From NCBI GenBank assembly GCA_035551675.1, contig DASZMV010000040.1, positions 1 to 64,000 of the forward strand: 64,000 bases of DNA, read 5' to 3'. The DNA is from JAFECT01 sp035551675. GTDB lineage: Bacteria; Pseudomonadota; Alphaproteobacteria; Caulobacterales; Caulobacteraceae. Below, one piece after another: positions 1 through 10,281 of the stretch (position 1 is the stretch's first letter; each line of letters opens with the position of its first letter). Made by a program: the position numbers and the translations under genes. The notes beneath the pieces were generated by a model. That model searched no databases, was not told the DNA's origin, and saw nothing but the letters and a program-made list of their open reading frames with translations.

Positions 1-289
1 GGCGTGTCGGTGAGCACCGACAGGCACGACGCGCCGCCGGCCGCGTAGGCGCGCGCGAGCGCAGGGGGATCGAAGTCCGCGCGGATCAGACCCTTCGACG
101 GGCTTGCCTTCTTGATCTCGGCGATGAGGGCGAGTCTTCCCGGACGTGATCCGGTTTCCAGCGCGCGGCGAAACCCGCGCGGCGCCGACGCATCGGCGGC
201 GCGACGATCGATCTCGGCTTGCGGGCACGCGGCCTTGCGGGCGGCGACCTCGTCGCGCTTGTAGGCGGCGATGTTCGCGAGGGTGTCGC

Positions 290-293
<4 letters not shown>
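1..293 (-). CDS. trpC: indole-3-glycerol phosphate synthase, partial (3' end outside window)
   Basis: Converts carboxyphenylaminodeoxyribulose phosphate to indole-3-glycerol phosphate in tryptophan synthesis. Only the N-terminal 97 or so residues lie in the window. Reading the minus strand from a GTG at 293-291 gives SDTLANIAAYKRDEV, and further on LIAEIKKASPSKGLIR, the family's first conserved phosphate/substrate segment with its Lys, then LARAYAAGGASCLSVLTD, the second beta-alpha unit of the TIM barrel. The GTG overlaps the trpD stop as GTGA, so trpG-trpD-trpC look translationally coupled. The rest of the gene is cut off by the window edge, so its integrity cannot be judged. Confidence 0.93.
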
Positions 294-1303
<1,010 letters not shown>

Positions 1304-1304
1304 G

Positions 1305-1898
<594 letters not shown>

Positions 1899-1930
1899 GG
1901 GCGCTCCGAAGCGCGCGGCGGGGGCGGTCG

Positions 1931-1959
1931 TATCTAGGCCGGAACCGCAGTCCGGCCAA
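1931..1959 (-). promoter_or_regulatory. putative sigma70-type promoter of trpGDC
   Basis: On the minus strand TTGGCC (1959-1954) and TAGATA (1936-1931) are separated by 17 bases, a near-ideal spacing. The predicted transcription start is about 25 bases upstream of the trpG ATG. I see no leader peptide or attenuator. This rests on pattern matching only. Confidence 0.4.
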
Positions 1960-1992
1960 GGCTGGCCGGCCAAGGTCAGTCGATTGAGAGAG

Positions 1993-2235
1993 TCAGTCCC
2001 TGGCCTTCGCGGCTCGCAAGCGGGGCCAGAGGAAGGCTGCGAACAGAACCAGGGACAGGTTCATGAAGCCGATCTCGAGGGAGCGGATGCCTTCGACCAG
2101 CGCATGGGCGTCCATCTGCCAGGCCCGCCAGACCGCATAGGAAAGGGCGACTGCCGCGCCGAAACCCGCCGCAGCCTGACCGCTCAGGAGCAAAAGCCCC
2201 GACAGGTCGATACGCTTCATACCAGCCCCACTCAT
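1993..2235 (-). CDS. small hypothetical membrane protein
   Basis: An 80-residue protein of unknown function. The ATG at 2235 is preferred because AGGGCGAG lies just upstream; an alternative internal ATG is at 2220. Two hydrophobic segments are visible, one around LLLLSGQAAAGFGAAVAL and one around NLSLVLFAAFLW, separated by a short polar stretch; the tail is basic (RLRAAKARD). It sits between trpG and the small plus-strand gene at 2354. I recognise no family. A second minus-strand frame overlapping it lacks hydrophobic character and was discarded. Confidence 0.55.
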   Translation of the reverse strand: MSGAGMKRIDLSGLLLLSGQAAAGFGAAVALSYAVWRAWQMDAHALVEGIRSLEIGFMNLSLVLFAAFLWPRLRAAKARD

Positions 2236-2353
2236 ACTCGCCCTGACGCACTGTAACGCCATTACCCGAAACGGCCTAGCTCCGGTTAAGGTTTCGGCAA
2301 TCTCTCGTTAACCAAACCGAATGTTTCCTGGCGTTTCCAACCCGGAGCCCGCC

Positions 2354-2575
2354 ATGGCCGACGCCTCGACCCCGCCTTCCATCGACCTGGCCGTATTCGA
2401 AGCCCGCCGGCTGCTGCAAAAGCCGACGCCCAAGGCGGTGAGCGCGTGGCGCGGCCTGGGCGCGGCGGCGTTGGCGGCCTTTTCGGCGTTGCTGCTGGCC
2501 GGGGCAGTGATTTTTGGCCCGGGCGGCGTCGGCGGATCGCAGCACGACCAAGCGCTGTCGCACTGGCAGCCCTAG
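2354..2575 (+). CDS. small hypothetical single-pass membrane protein
   Basis: A 73-residue protein beginning MADASTPPSIDLAVFEARR from the ATG at 2354. It has one clear transmembrane helix in the second half (LGAAALAAFSALLLAGAVIF) followed by a short glycine-rich tail. The cytoplasmic half is amphipathic with Arg/Lys residues before the helix. It converges on the aldo/keto reductase, and the two stop codons share the palindrome CTAG at 2572-2575. Function unknown; the hydrophobic pattern and codon phase favour a real gene. Confidence 0.5.
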   Translation: MADASTPPSIDLAVFEARRLLQKPTPKAVSAWRGLGAAALAAFSALLLAGAVIFGPGGVGGSQHDQALSHWQP

Positions 2576-3429
2576 GCGCGGGATGTCCAGGCTGCGAGGC
2601 CTTTCGCATCGAGATGCGCGAACTCCTGATCGGTGAGACGCAGCGTCAGCGCGCCCGCGTTGTCTTCGAGATTGGCGACGCGCCGCGTGCCGGGGATCGG
2701 CAGCATCACCGGGCTGCGTTGCAGCAACCACGCGAGGGCGACCTGGCTTGCGGTCGCATCATGGGCTTGCGCGATCGGACCCAAGACCGCGCCCGCGCGC
2801 GTCAGACGACCCGCCGCGAGGGGATAGAAGGGCATGAAGCCGATCGCGTGCGCTTCGCAGTAGTCGAGCACCGCTTCGCTCGCGCGGTCGATCAGGTTGT
2901 AGCGGTTCTGCACGGTGGCGACGGGAAAATAGCCACGCGCCGCCTCGATCTCGGCGACGGTGACGTGGCTGAGACCCGCATGCCGGATCACGCCGTCCTC
3001 GATCATCCGCGCGATCGCTTCGAACTGCAGCGTCGCGGAGACGACCGGGTCGATGCGGTGCAGTTGCCATAGGTCGATGCGCTCGACGCCCAGGCGCGCG
3101 CGGCTCGCTTCCGCGGCGCGGCGCAGGTGGTCCGGATCGCCGCACACCGAATAGTCGTCGGCGTTGGGCCGCACGAAGCCGGCCTTGGTGGCGACGACGA
3201 TATCTCGGTGTCCGCCGAGTTCTTCGCCGATCAGACGTTCGGACACGCCGGGGCCGTAGCTGTCGGCGGTGTCGATCAGGTTGACGCCGAGTTCGGGGAG
3301 GCGCCGCAGCACACGTCGCGCTTCGTCGGCATCCTCCGGCTCGCCCCAAAGCCCCGGGCCTGAGAGATGCATGGCGCCGAAGCCGAGACGGCAGACGTCG
3401 AGCTCGCCGCCGATGCGGAAGCGAGACAT
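2572..3429 (-). CDS. aldo/keto reductase (YdbC-like)
   Basis: NADPH-dependent carbonyl reductase of the AKR superfamily; substrate unknown. The 285-aa protein has all four catalytic residues: Asp53 and Tyr58 in IDTADSYGP, Lys82 in VVATKAGF, and His124 in LWQLHRID. The N-terminal LGFGAMHLSGPGLWG resembles the E. coli YdbC / pyridoxal-reductase-like branch. It starts one base after the trpE stop, so it is probably co-transcribed with trpE, though no role in tryptophan synthesis is evident. Confidence 0.9.
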   Translation of the reverse strand: MSRFRIGGELDVCRLGFGAMHLSGPGLWGEPEDADEARRVLRRLPELGVNLIDTADSYGPGVSERLIGEELGGHRDIVVATKAGFVRPNADDYSVCGDPDHLRRAAEASRARLGVERIDLWQLHRIDPVVSATLQFEAIARMIEDGVIRHAGLSHVTVAEIEAARGYFPVATVQNRYNLIDRASEAVLDYCEAHAIGFMPFYPLAAGRLTRAGAVLGPIAQAHDATASQVALAWLLQRSPVMLPIPGTRRVANLEDNAGALTLRLTDQEFAHLDAKGLAAWTSRA

Positions 3430-3430
3430 A

Positions 3431-4963
3431 TTACGCGAAGCGCCAGGCTTCTTCGGCGGCGCGTTTCAGCGCGCGCGACTTGTGCAAGGTCTCCTCGTAC
3501 TCGGCGACCGGGTCGGAATCGGCGACGACGCCGCCACCGGCCTGCACATACATCATGCCGTCCTTCACCAGCGCTGTACGCAGGATGATGCAAGTGTCGA
3601 CCGCGCCGGTGCACGAGATGTAACCCGCCGCGCCGGCGTAGGCGATGCCTCGCTTTTCGACCTCGAGTTCGTCGATGATCTGCATGGCGCGCACCTTCGG
3701 CGCGCCGGACAGGGTGCCGGCGGGCAGCGCCGCCATCAGCACATCGACCGGATCGGCGTTCGGCGGTGCATCGCCTTCGACGTTGGAGACGATGTGCATG
3801 ACGTGGCTGTAGCGCTCGACGGTGAAGCTCTGGGTCACGCGCACGGTCGGACCGTTAGCTTCCACCGCGTCGTCGTTGGCGCCAGGTTCGCGCAGCAGGG
3901 CGACGCGGCCCACGTCGTTGCGGCCGAGGTCGAGCAGCATCAGGTGTTCCGCGCGTTCTTTCGGGTCGGCGAGCAGTTCCTGTTCGAGGGCGAGGTCTTC
4001 TTCCGGCGTCTTGCCGCGCGGACGCGTGCCGGCGATCGGTCGGATGGTGATCTTTCCGTCGCGCAGGCGCACGAGGATCTCGGGGCTCGAGCCTGCGAGC
4101 TGGAAATCGCCGAAGTCGAGGAAGAACAGGAACGGCGATGGATTGAGCCGACGCAGCGAGCGGTAGAGCGCGAAGGGATCGAGGTCGAAGGGTGCGCGAA
4201 AGCGCTGGCTCGGCACCACCTGGAACACGTCGCCGGCGGCGATGTAGTCCTTCGCCCGGTTCACTACCTTGCCGTAGCTCGTGACGTCGAAGGGCGAGGT
4301 GAAGGCGGGCTGCTTGCGGAGCTTATGCTCGGGCGCGGCGGGAAGCGTCGTCTTCAGGTCGGCGGCCACGCGGTCGAGCCGCGCGACGGCGGCGTCATAG
4401 GCTTCGCGCGCCGAACGTGGCGATGGACGCACGGGCGTGACGACCACGATCTCCTGGCCGATGGAATCGAACACCGCGACGATGCTCGGCCGCGTCATGA
4501 TCGCGTCGGGCAGGCCGAAGGGGTCGGGGTTCTCGACGCCTAACGGTTCGACCAGGCGCACCAGATCGTAGCCGATAGCGCCGAACAGGCCCGCGGCCAT
4601 GGGCGGCAGTTCCTTGGGCAGATCGAAGCGCGACGCCGCGACCAGCGCCCGCAGACTGTCGAGCGCGCCGCCATCCTGCGGCGTCCACGCGTCGCGGGCG
4701 ATGTCGTCGCTCTCGCTGATCTCGGCGGTGTCGCCGCGGCAGCGCCACACCAGGTCCGGCGCGAAGGTGATGATCGAATAGCGGCCGCGCCAGGCGCCTC
4801 CCTCTACCGACTCGAACAGAAACGGATAGGGCTTGCCGCGCGCGATCTTCAGCCAAGCGGAGACCGGCGTTTCGAGATCGTCGACGATGCGGCGCCAGAC
4901 GACCTGCACGCGCCCCTCGCCATAGGCCGCGGCGAACGCCTCGAACCCGGGCTCGGCGTTCAT
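3431..4963 (-). CDS. trpE: anthranilate synthase component I
   Basis: Makes anthranilate from chorismate with ammonia from TrpG. At 510 aa it has full family length. The chorismate-binding domain is intact: IAGTRPRGKTPEEDLALEQ, the DPKERAEHLMLLDLGRND block, GAPKVRAMQIIDELE, and RGIAYAGAAGYIS near the C-terminus. It starts 10 bases after the PpiD-like gene and is followed after one base by the aldo/keto reductase. The ppiD-trpE order is common in alphaproteobacteria. I see no leader peptide. Confidence 0.97.
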   Translation of the reverse strand: MNAEPGFEAFAAAYGEGRVQVVWRRIVDDLETPVSAWLKIARGKPYPFLFESVEGGAWRGRYSIITFAPDLVWRCRGDTAEISESDDIARDAWTPQDGGALDSLRALVAASRFDLPKELPPMAAGLFGAIGYDLVRLVEPLGVENPDPFGLPDAIMTRPSIVAVFDSIGQEIVVVTPVRPSPRSAREAYDAAVARLDRVAADLKTTLPAAPEHKLRKQPAFTSPFDVTSYGKVVNRAKDYIAAGDVFQVVPSQRFRAPFDLDPFALYRSLRRLNPSPFLFFLDFGDFQLAGSSPEILVRLRDGKITIRPIAGTRPRGKTPEEDLALEQELLADPKERAEHLMLLDLGRNDVGRVALLREPGANDDAVEANGPTVRVTQSFTVERYSHVMHIVSNVEGDAPPNADPVDVLMAALPAGTLSGAPKVRAMQIIDELEVEKRGIAYAGAAGYISCTGAVDTCIILRTALVKDGMMYVQAGGGVVADSDPVAEYEETLHKSRALKRAAEEAWRFA

Positions 4964-4973
4964 CTCTCCGCGC

Positions 4974-6905
4974 TCACTGCTTTTTCGGCACGTTCGGATT
5001 GTTGATGTTCAGCGCCTGGTCGACCAGCGTGTTGTCGATCTTCACCTTCAGCTTCCGGCGCACCGCCTGATAGGCTTGGTTGCCCATCGACCCGAAGGTG
5101 TTCGACGCCATCTGCTGACTCAACCTGTCGGTCACCGACGCCGCGACAGAGGTCACCGGCGGATGAACCGCGGTCGTCTTGCCGACGACGAAACCGTCCT
5201 GAGTCTCGACCGAGAAGGCGTCCTTGGGCGTAGTCTGGAACGCCATGGCCCGGATCTGCGCGTCCGGTTCGTTTTGCTGGCGCGGATAGGTCTCGCCGGC
5301 TCTCACCACCAGGTCGGCGTTCACCGAGCGCGCGACGGCGGCGAGATCTTCGCCTTTGCGCACGCGTTGAGCGGCGGCGTCGGCGACGGCCTTTTCGCGC
5401 GTCAGGATTTCGCGCTGGGTCCAGACCTGAGCGAGCGCGGCGCGGTTTTGGTCGGTCAACTGCGGCAGGTGTGCAGGGGCAACCTCATCCACGTGCATCG
5501 CGTAATAGAGGCCGTTGCCCGCGTCCTCCGGCTCGGAACTCTCGCTGCCCTTGGGCTTGGAGAACAGGGCGTCGAGCATCGGCTTGGGCAGGGTGAACGG
5601 TTGGCCGTTAGGACCGGTATAGGGTTGGCCGTTCGGTCCGCGGCCTTCCTTGGTGAAGGGCGGGAAGGTCTGCATCGGCAGGCCGAGCTGCTTGGCCGCG
5701 TCCGCCATGCTGACACCCTTCTCGCGCAGGCGCTGGTACTGGTCGACCAGGTCGTCGATCTTGGCGGTGACCTGCGGCTTGACCAGTTGATCCTGCAGTT
5801 TCGGCTTGGCCTCTTCGAAGCTGACGGTCTTGCCGGGCGTGATGCTGTTGACCTTGATCACCGCCCAGCCGAGGGCGCCGTGCACCGGCGGAGAGACTTC
5901 GCCGACCTGCATGGAGAAGGCCTGGGCCGCCACCGCCTCGTCGGGCACGGTCGCCTTGGGCTTGTTGTCGAAGCTCACCGGGTTCACGCCTGCGGTGCGC
6001 GCGACGATGTTCGGATCGCCGCCGGCCTTCAGCGATGAAGCGACCTGGGCCGCGGCCTGTTGCGTCTTGGCGGGAATGACGACGAAGCTGCGCGTCTCGG
6101 GCGTGGACAGCTTGTCCCTGCTGGCGTTGTAGAGTTTCTGCAAATCGGCGTCGCTGACCTGGATGGTCTTGGCCACTGCGCCGGGCGCAAACATGACCGC
6201 GGTCATGGTGCGCATTTCGGGAATGCGCAGGCGGTCGGAGTTGGCGGCGATGAACTTGGTCAGGTCCGCGTCGGTCGGCTGGCCCGGAAGCTGGATGCTC
6301 TTCTGCCCGACCACGAACCAGCTGATGTCGCGGTTCTGCATCAGGGTGGCGGCCTGCACGGCGCCGTAGAGGCGGGGCAGCACGAAACCCGAGCGCATCG
6401 CCGAGATGAAGTGCTCGCGCGCGACCTGGTCCTTCAGCTTCTCTTCTTCCTGCGCTTCGGTGACGCCCATTTCGGCAAGGCGCTGGTCATAGGCGTTGCG
6501 GTCGAAGGCGCCGGTGACCGGGTTGAAGAAGCCCGGCGCCTTTTGCAGCGCGTCGGTGATCACCTTGTCCGACGGACGCAGGCCGATCTGCCGCATCCAG
6601 GCGGAAAGCGCGGTGTCGTTGGCGAGGTCCTGGACCATCTGGTCCAGCACGCCTTGCTGCTGCAGCACTTCCCACGGCACCACCTGGCCCTGGGTCTGCT
6701 GCGCCTCCATGCCCTTCTTCTCGTCCTCCATCTCGGTCTTGAAGGTGTGGACGTCGACGGTGCGCGGCCCCGCGGTGATCACGTCGTCGGTCGACAGCTT
6801 TCCGTGCAACTGACCCGGCAGGTAGGCGACGAAGGCCACGGCCAGGATCGCGAACAGGACCCGGGCCACCCAGGATTGCGAGAGCTTGCGGAAGAAGGCG
6901 ATCAT
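4974..6905 (-). CDS. ppiD: PpiD-like periplasmic peptidyl-prolyl isomerase / foldase
   Basis: Inner-membrane-anchored chaperone that helps fold proteins emerging into the periplasm. The start is set at the ATG at 6905 (MIAFFRKLSQSW), the typical short basic N-terminus; the longer frame to 6998 would cover a likely promoter. The 643-aa protein has one transmembrane helix (about residues 12-32), a SurA-N-like helical domain, a parvulin-like region around residues 250-360 and a long C-terminal region ending NNPNVPKKQ. The parvulin motif is weak, as in many PpiD proteins, so isomerase activity is uncertain. No clear Shine-Dalgarno is visible. Confidence 0.85.
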   Translation of the reverse strand: MIAFFRKLSQSWVARVLFAILAVAFVAYLPGQLHGKLSTDDVITAGPRTVDVHTFKTEMEDEKKGMEAQQTQGQVVPWEVLQQQGVLDQMVQDLANDTALSAWMRQIGLRPSDKVITDALQKAPGFFNPVTGAFDRNAYDQRLAEMGVTEAQEEEKLKDQVAREHFISAMRSGFVLPRLYGAVQAATLMQNRDISWFVVGQKSIQLPGQPTDADLTKFIAANSDRLRIPEMRTMTAVMFAPGAVAKTIQVSDADLQKLYNASRDKLSTPETRSFVVIPAKTQQAAAQVASSLKAGGDPNIVARTAGVNPVSFDNKPKATVPDEAVAAQAFSMQVGEVSPPVHGALGWAVIKVNSITPGKTVSFEEAKPKLQDQLVKPQVTAKIDDLVDQYQRLREKGVSMADAAKQLGLPMQTFPPFTKEGRGPNGQPYTGPNGQPFTLPKPMLDALFSKPKGSESSEPEDAGNGLYYAMHVDEVAPAHLPQLTDQNRAALAQVWTQREILTREKAVADAAAQRVRKGEDLAAVARSVNADLVVRAGETYPRQQNEPDAQIRAMAFQTTPKDAFSVETQDGFVVGKTTAVHPPVTSVAASVTDRLSQQMASNTFGSMGNQAYQAVRRKLKVKIDNTLVDQALNINNPNVPKKQ

Positions 6906-6969
6906 GGAGGGACAGGTCTTTCTGGCGGCGCGGCGGCAGGTTCGCCCAAGGGCGCGGCGGACCGCGCGG

Positions 6970-6998
6970 GTATAGTAGAGCGGGGCTTGTCCGGGCAA
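6970..6998 (-). promoter_or_regulatory. putative promoter of the ppiD-trpE unit
   Basis: On the minus strand TTGCCC (6998-6993) and CTATAC (6975-6970) are 17 bases apart. Transcription would start near 6963, about 58 bases before the ppiD ATG at 6905, which supports that start over the longer frame. tpiA is divergent, so the 6906-7097 gap probably carries promoters both ways. Confidence 0.42.
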
Positions 6999-7097
6999 GC
7001 GAAGTGTATCGCCCTTGGCGCGAGCTTTCGCCTCGCCTAAAGCATCGCGCTCCCTGGTTTTTCACCCCCGTCCTTCCTTCATTGGCCCGGCCCCGAA

Positions 7098-7847
7098 ATG
7101 ACCGACCCTCGCCCCCTGATCGCCGGCAATTGGAAGATGAACGGCATGGCCTCCGAGATCGGAGAGGCGAGGGCGGTGGCCCTGGCCCTGACCGCCGAGC
7201 CCGGTCCCGCACGGGTAGCGATCTGCCCGCCGGCGACGCTGATCCACCGGCTGGTGGACGCGGTGATGGGCTCTCCGCTGGAGGTCGGCGCCCAGGATCT
7301 GCGCTGCGAGGCGTCCGGCGCCTACACCGGCGACCTGTCCGGCGAGATGCTGAAGGACGCGGGCGCGAGCCTGGTGATCCTGGGCCACTCGGAACGGCGC
7401 TCTGGCTGGGGCGAGACCGACGCCCTGGTGGCCGCGAAAGTCGAGGCGGCGCTGCGGGCCGGGCTCGAACCCATCGTCTGCGTGGGGGAAACAATGGAAC
7501 AGCGCCGGGCCGGAGACGCGGTCGGGGTGGTCCGCGCCCAGACCAACCATTCCCTGCCGCAAGGCCTGGCCGGCAAGGACTTTTCGGTGGCCTACGAACC
7601 GGTCTGGGCCATCGGCTCGGGCTTGACCCCGACCATCGCCGAGATCGAGGAGGTCCACGCCGCCATCCGCTCGGTCCTGCGCGAAAGGTTCGGCGAAGCG
7701 GGGGGCGATGTGCCGATTCTCTACGGCGGCTCGGTGAAGCCTTCCAACGCGGTCGAGATCCTGCGCGCGTCCGAGGTCCGGGGCGCTTTGGTCGGCGGCG
7801 CCTCGCTGAAGGCGGCGGATTTCCTGGCCATCATCCGGGCGGTCTGA
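7098..7847 (+). CDS. tpiA: triosephosphate isomerase
   Basis: Interconverts dihydroxyacetone phosphate and glyceraldehyde 3-phosphate in glycolysis. The 249-aa TIM barrel has Asn11 and Lys13 in GNWKMNG, His97 in LGHSER, the general base Glu167 in AYEPVWAIG and the phosphate-gripping loop 6 (AIGSGLTPT). It is divergent from ppiD and followed by secG, the usual alphaproteobacterial order. Confidence 0.98.
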   Translation: MTDPRPLIAGNWKMNGMASEIGEARAVALALTAEPGPARVAICPPATLIHRLVDAVMGSPLEVGAQDLRCEASGAYTGDLSGEMLKDAGASLVILGHSERRSGWGETDALVAAKVEAALRAGLEPIVCVGETMEQRRAGDAVGVVRAQTNHSLPQGLAGKDFSVAYEPVWAIGSGLTPTIAEIEEVHAAIRSVLRERFGEAGGDVPILYGGSVKPSNAVEILRASEVRGALVGGASLKAADFLAIIRAV

Positions 7848-7872
7848 GCCCGATCTGGACCCTGGGAGGAAG

Positions 7873-7898
7873 GGCGGCGAAACGCCTATGGCGCCGCC
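7873..7898 (+). terminator. possible stem-loop after tpiA
   Basis: GGCGGC at 7873-7878 pairs with GCCGCC at 7893-7898 around a 14-base loop, 25 bases after the tpiA stop. No T run follows, so this is at best a weak or Rho-assisted terminator or an mRNA 3' stabiliser before secG. Confidence 0.25.
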
Positions 7899-7977
7899 GG
7901 AACCACTCTGATAGAAGCGCGCGCTTGATCCGCGACCCCCGCGTCCCACATCAGGGCGTGCACCCGTTCAGGCCTCC

Positions 7978-8478
7978 ATGCAGCAGCTGCAGTTCATTCA
8001 AACCGTTCTTCTGGTCCTCCTGATCCTCGTCAGCGTGAGCATGGTGGTCATCATCCTGCTCCAACGCTCCGAAGGCGGGGCGCTCGGCATGGGCGGCGGC
8101 GGCGGCGGCGGTCTGATGACGGCCCGGGGCGCCGGCAACCTTCTGACCCGCACGACCGCGGTCCTGGCCACGCTGTTCTTCATGCTGTCGGTGGGCCTGA
8201 CCATCCTCGGCAACTACGAGAATTCCTACACGGCCGTGGGCAGGGCGAGCCATAACCTGAAGCTCACCCCGGCCCAGGCAGCCGCGGAGGCGAAGGCCGC
8301 CGCCGCGCAAAACCCGGGTCAACCCGTCCAGCCCAACCCGGCCCTCGGCGGCGCGGCCAACAATTCAGCGGCCGGCTCGCTTGGCGCTCTGGAAACCGGC
8401 GGCCCGATCCAGCTGAAGCCCTCGGGCGGCCAAGCTCCAGGCGGCGCTCCCGCCAGCCAACCTCCGGCGAAGAAGTGA
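7978..8478 (+). CDS. secG: preprotein translocase subunit SecG
   Basis: Accessory subunit of the SecYEG channel. Two transmembrane helices (about residues 5-25 and 55-75) flank the conserved cytosolic loop LLQRSEGGALGMGGG, which here has a long glycine run. The 166-aa protein is longer than E. coli SecG because of a low-complexity Ala/Pro/Gly tail after residue 90, common in alphaproteobacteria. It lies between tpiA and pyrG, the standard position. Confidence 0.95.
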   Translation: MQQLQFIQTVLLVLLILVSVSMVVIILLQRSEGGALGMGGGGGGGLMTARGAGNLLTRTTAVLATLFFMLSVGLTILGNYENSYTAVGRASHNLKLTPAQAAAEAKAAAAQNPGQPVQPNPALGGAANNSAAGSLGALETGGPIQLKPSGGQAPGGAPASQPPAKK

Positions 8479-8576
8479 TCTCCGGCGCGGTCCAAACCGG
8501 TCCGCGCCTCTTAGTCCCCAGACGATCCGCCTCCCGCACACGCGGCGAGCGCGAATCGGGCATAAGCTGAAGTCCC

Positions 8577-10211
8577 ATGGCCCGCTATGTTTTCATTACC
8601 GGCGGCGTGGTTTCTTCGTTGGGAAAAGGCCTCGCTTCCGCCGCCCTTGGCGCGTTGCTGCAGGCGCGCGGCTACAGGGTCCGCCTGCGCAAGCTCGACC
8701 CCTATCTGAACGTCGACCCGGGGACGATGAGCCCCTATCAGCACGGCGAAGTGTTCGTGACCGACGACGGGGCGGAGACCGACCTCGACCTCGGCCACTA
8801 CGAGCGCTTCACCGGCGTGTCGGCGACCAAGAGCGACAACGTCACCACCGGGCGCATCTATCAGACCATTCTCGATAAGGAGCGGCGTGGGGACTATCTG
8901 GGCGCGACCGTGCAGGTGATCCCGCACGTCACCGACGAGATCAAAAAGTTTGTGCTGGCCGATCCCGGCGACGTCGACTTCGTGCTGGTCGAGATCGGCG
9001 GCACCGTCGGCGACATCGAAGGCCTGCCGTTCTTCGAAGCCATCCGCCAATTGGGGCAGGAGCTGCCGCGCGGCCACGCGGTGTTCATGCACCTGACGCT
9101 CCTGCCGTTCGTAAAGACCGCGGGCGAGATGAAGACCAAGCCGACGCAGCACTCGGTGAAGGAGCTGCGCTCGATCGGCATTCAGCCGGACATTCTTCTG
9201 TGCCGGTCGGAGCACCCGATCCCGGCGGAAGAACGGCGCAAGATCGGCCTGTTCTGCAACGTTCGCGAGTCGGCGGTGATCCAGGCCATGGACGCGCCCG
9301 ACATCTACGCCGTCCCGCTCGAGTATCACAAGGAAGGTCTCGACCGCGAAGTGCTGGCCTGTTTCGGCATCGACGAACCGCCGGCGCCGGACCTTTCGCG
9401 CTGGCAGACCATCGCGCAGCGCAGACTCAACCCGGACGGCGAGGTCACCGTCGCGGTCGTCGGCAAGTACACGGTGCTGAAGGACGCGTACAAGTCGCTG
9501 ATCGAAGCGCTGCACCACGGCGGCGTCGCCAACAACGTCAAGGTCGAGATCGACTGGGTCGAGTCCGAAACCTTCGAGGGCGATCCCGCCGAATGCGAAG
9601 CGCGTCTGCAGGGCGCCCACGGCATCCTGGTGCCCGGCGGCTTCGGCGAACGCGGCAGCGAGGGGAAGATCGAGGCGGCGCGGTTCGCACGCGAACGCAA
9701 CATCCCCTACTTCGGCATCTGTTTCGGCATGCAGATGGCGGTGATCGAGGCGGCGCGGAATCTCGGCGGCCTGCCCAAGGCGTCGTCCACCGAATTCGGC
9801 GAAACGCCGGAACCGATCGTGGGCCTGATGACCGAGTGGGTGAAGGGAAACCAGAAGGAAGTTCGCAGCGCCGACGGCGATCTCGGCGGCAGCATGCGGC
9901 TGGGCGCCTATGACGCGACGCTCGCGCCCAACTCCAAGATCGCGGAGATCTACGGCGCGAACACCCTCAGCGAGCGGCATCGTCACCGCTACGAGGTGAA
10001 CATCAACTACAAGGACACGCTCGACAAGGCGGGGCTGAAGATCGCCGGCATGTCGCCAGACGGCCTGCTTCCCGAAACTGTCGAGCGCGAGGACCATCCC
10101 TGGTTCATCGGCGTGCAGTACCATCCCGAACTGAAGTCACGCCCCTTCGCGCCGCACCCGCTGTTCGCCGACTTCGTCCGCGCGGCGGTGGTGCAGAGCC
10201 GGTTGGTCTAG
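8577..10211 (+). CDS. pyrG: CTP synthase
   Basis: Aminates UTP to CTP using glutamine and ATP. The 544-aa protein has the N-terminal synthetase domain with the P-loop-like ITGGVVSSLGKGLAS (from residue 7) and LDPYLNVDPGTMSPYQHGE. The C-terminal class I amidotransferase domain has its nucleophile Cys in YFGICFGMQ (about residue 380) and the His/Glu pair in QYHPE (about 516-518). In related genomes kdsA and eno usually follow; here an S9 peptidase and a BlaI/BlaR pair come next. Confidence 0.98.
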   Translation: MARYVFITGGVVSSLGKGLASAALGALLQARGYRVRLRKLDPYLNVDPGTMSPYQHGEVFVTDDGAETDLDLGHYERFTGVSATKSDNVTTGRIYQTILDKERRGDYLGATVQVIPHVTDEIKKFVLADPGDVDFVLVEIGGTVGDIEGLPFFEAIRQLGQELPRGHAVFMHLTLLPFVKTAGEMKTKPTQHSVKELRSIGIQPDILLCRSEHPIPAEERRKIGLFCNVRESAVIQAMDAPDIYAVPLEYHKEGLDREVLACFGIDEPPAPDLSRWQTIAQRRLNPDGEVTVAVVGKYTVLKDAYKSLIEALHHGGVANNVKVEIDWVESETFEGDPAECEARLQGAHGILVPGGFGERGSEGKIEAARFARERNIPYFGICFGMQMAVIEAARNLGGLPKASSTEFGETPEPIVGLMTEWVKGNQKEVRSADGDLGGSMRLGAYDATLAPNSKIAEIYGANTLSERHRHRYEVNINYKDTLDKAGLKIAGMSPDGLLPETVEREDHPWFIGVQYHPELKSRPFAPHPLFADFVRAAVVQSRLV

Positions 10212-10229
10212 ACCTCGCGCACCCCAGGG

Positions 10230-10259
10230 TTGACCGGACCGCGACGCTGGCCCCTAATG
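10230..10259 (+). promoter_or_regulatory. putative promoter of the S9 peptidase gene
   Basis: TTGACC (10230-10235) and CTAATG (10254-10259) are 18 bases apart, 22 bases before the ATG at 10282. This would give a short leader and suggests independent transcription from pyrG. Sequence pattern only. Confidence 0.38.
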
Positions 10260-10281
10260 TGGTCAGGGGTCGGGGTCGTTC

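Noticed and set aside
1976..2251. second minus-strand frame over the small membrane protein gene
   Set aside because: Hydrophilic and Arg/Gly-rich without pattern; the other frame has two hydrophobic segments and a ribosome binding site.
3269..4543. 424-codon plus frame opposite trpE and the aldo/keto reductase
   Set aside because: Antisense shadow; both minus genes have full motifs.
8511..10124. 537-codon open frame on the minus strand opposite pyrG
   Set aside because: It mirrors pyrG, a strongly conserved gene, and is a typical high-GC shadow frame with a His/Asp/Arg-rich composition and no motif.
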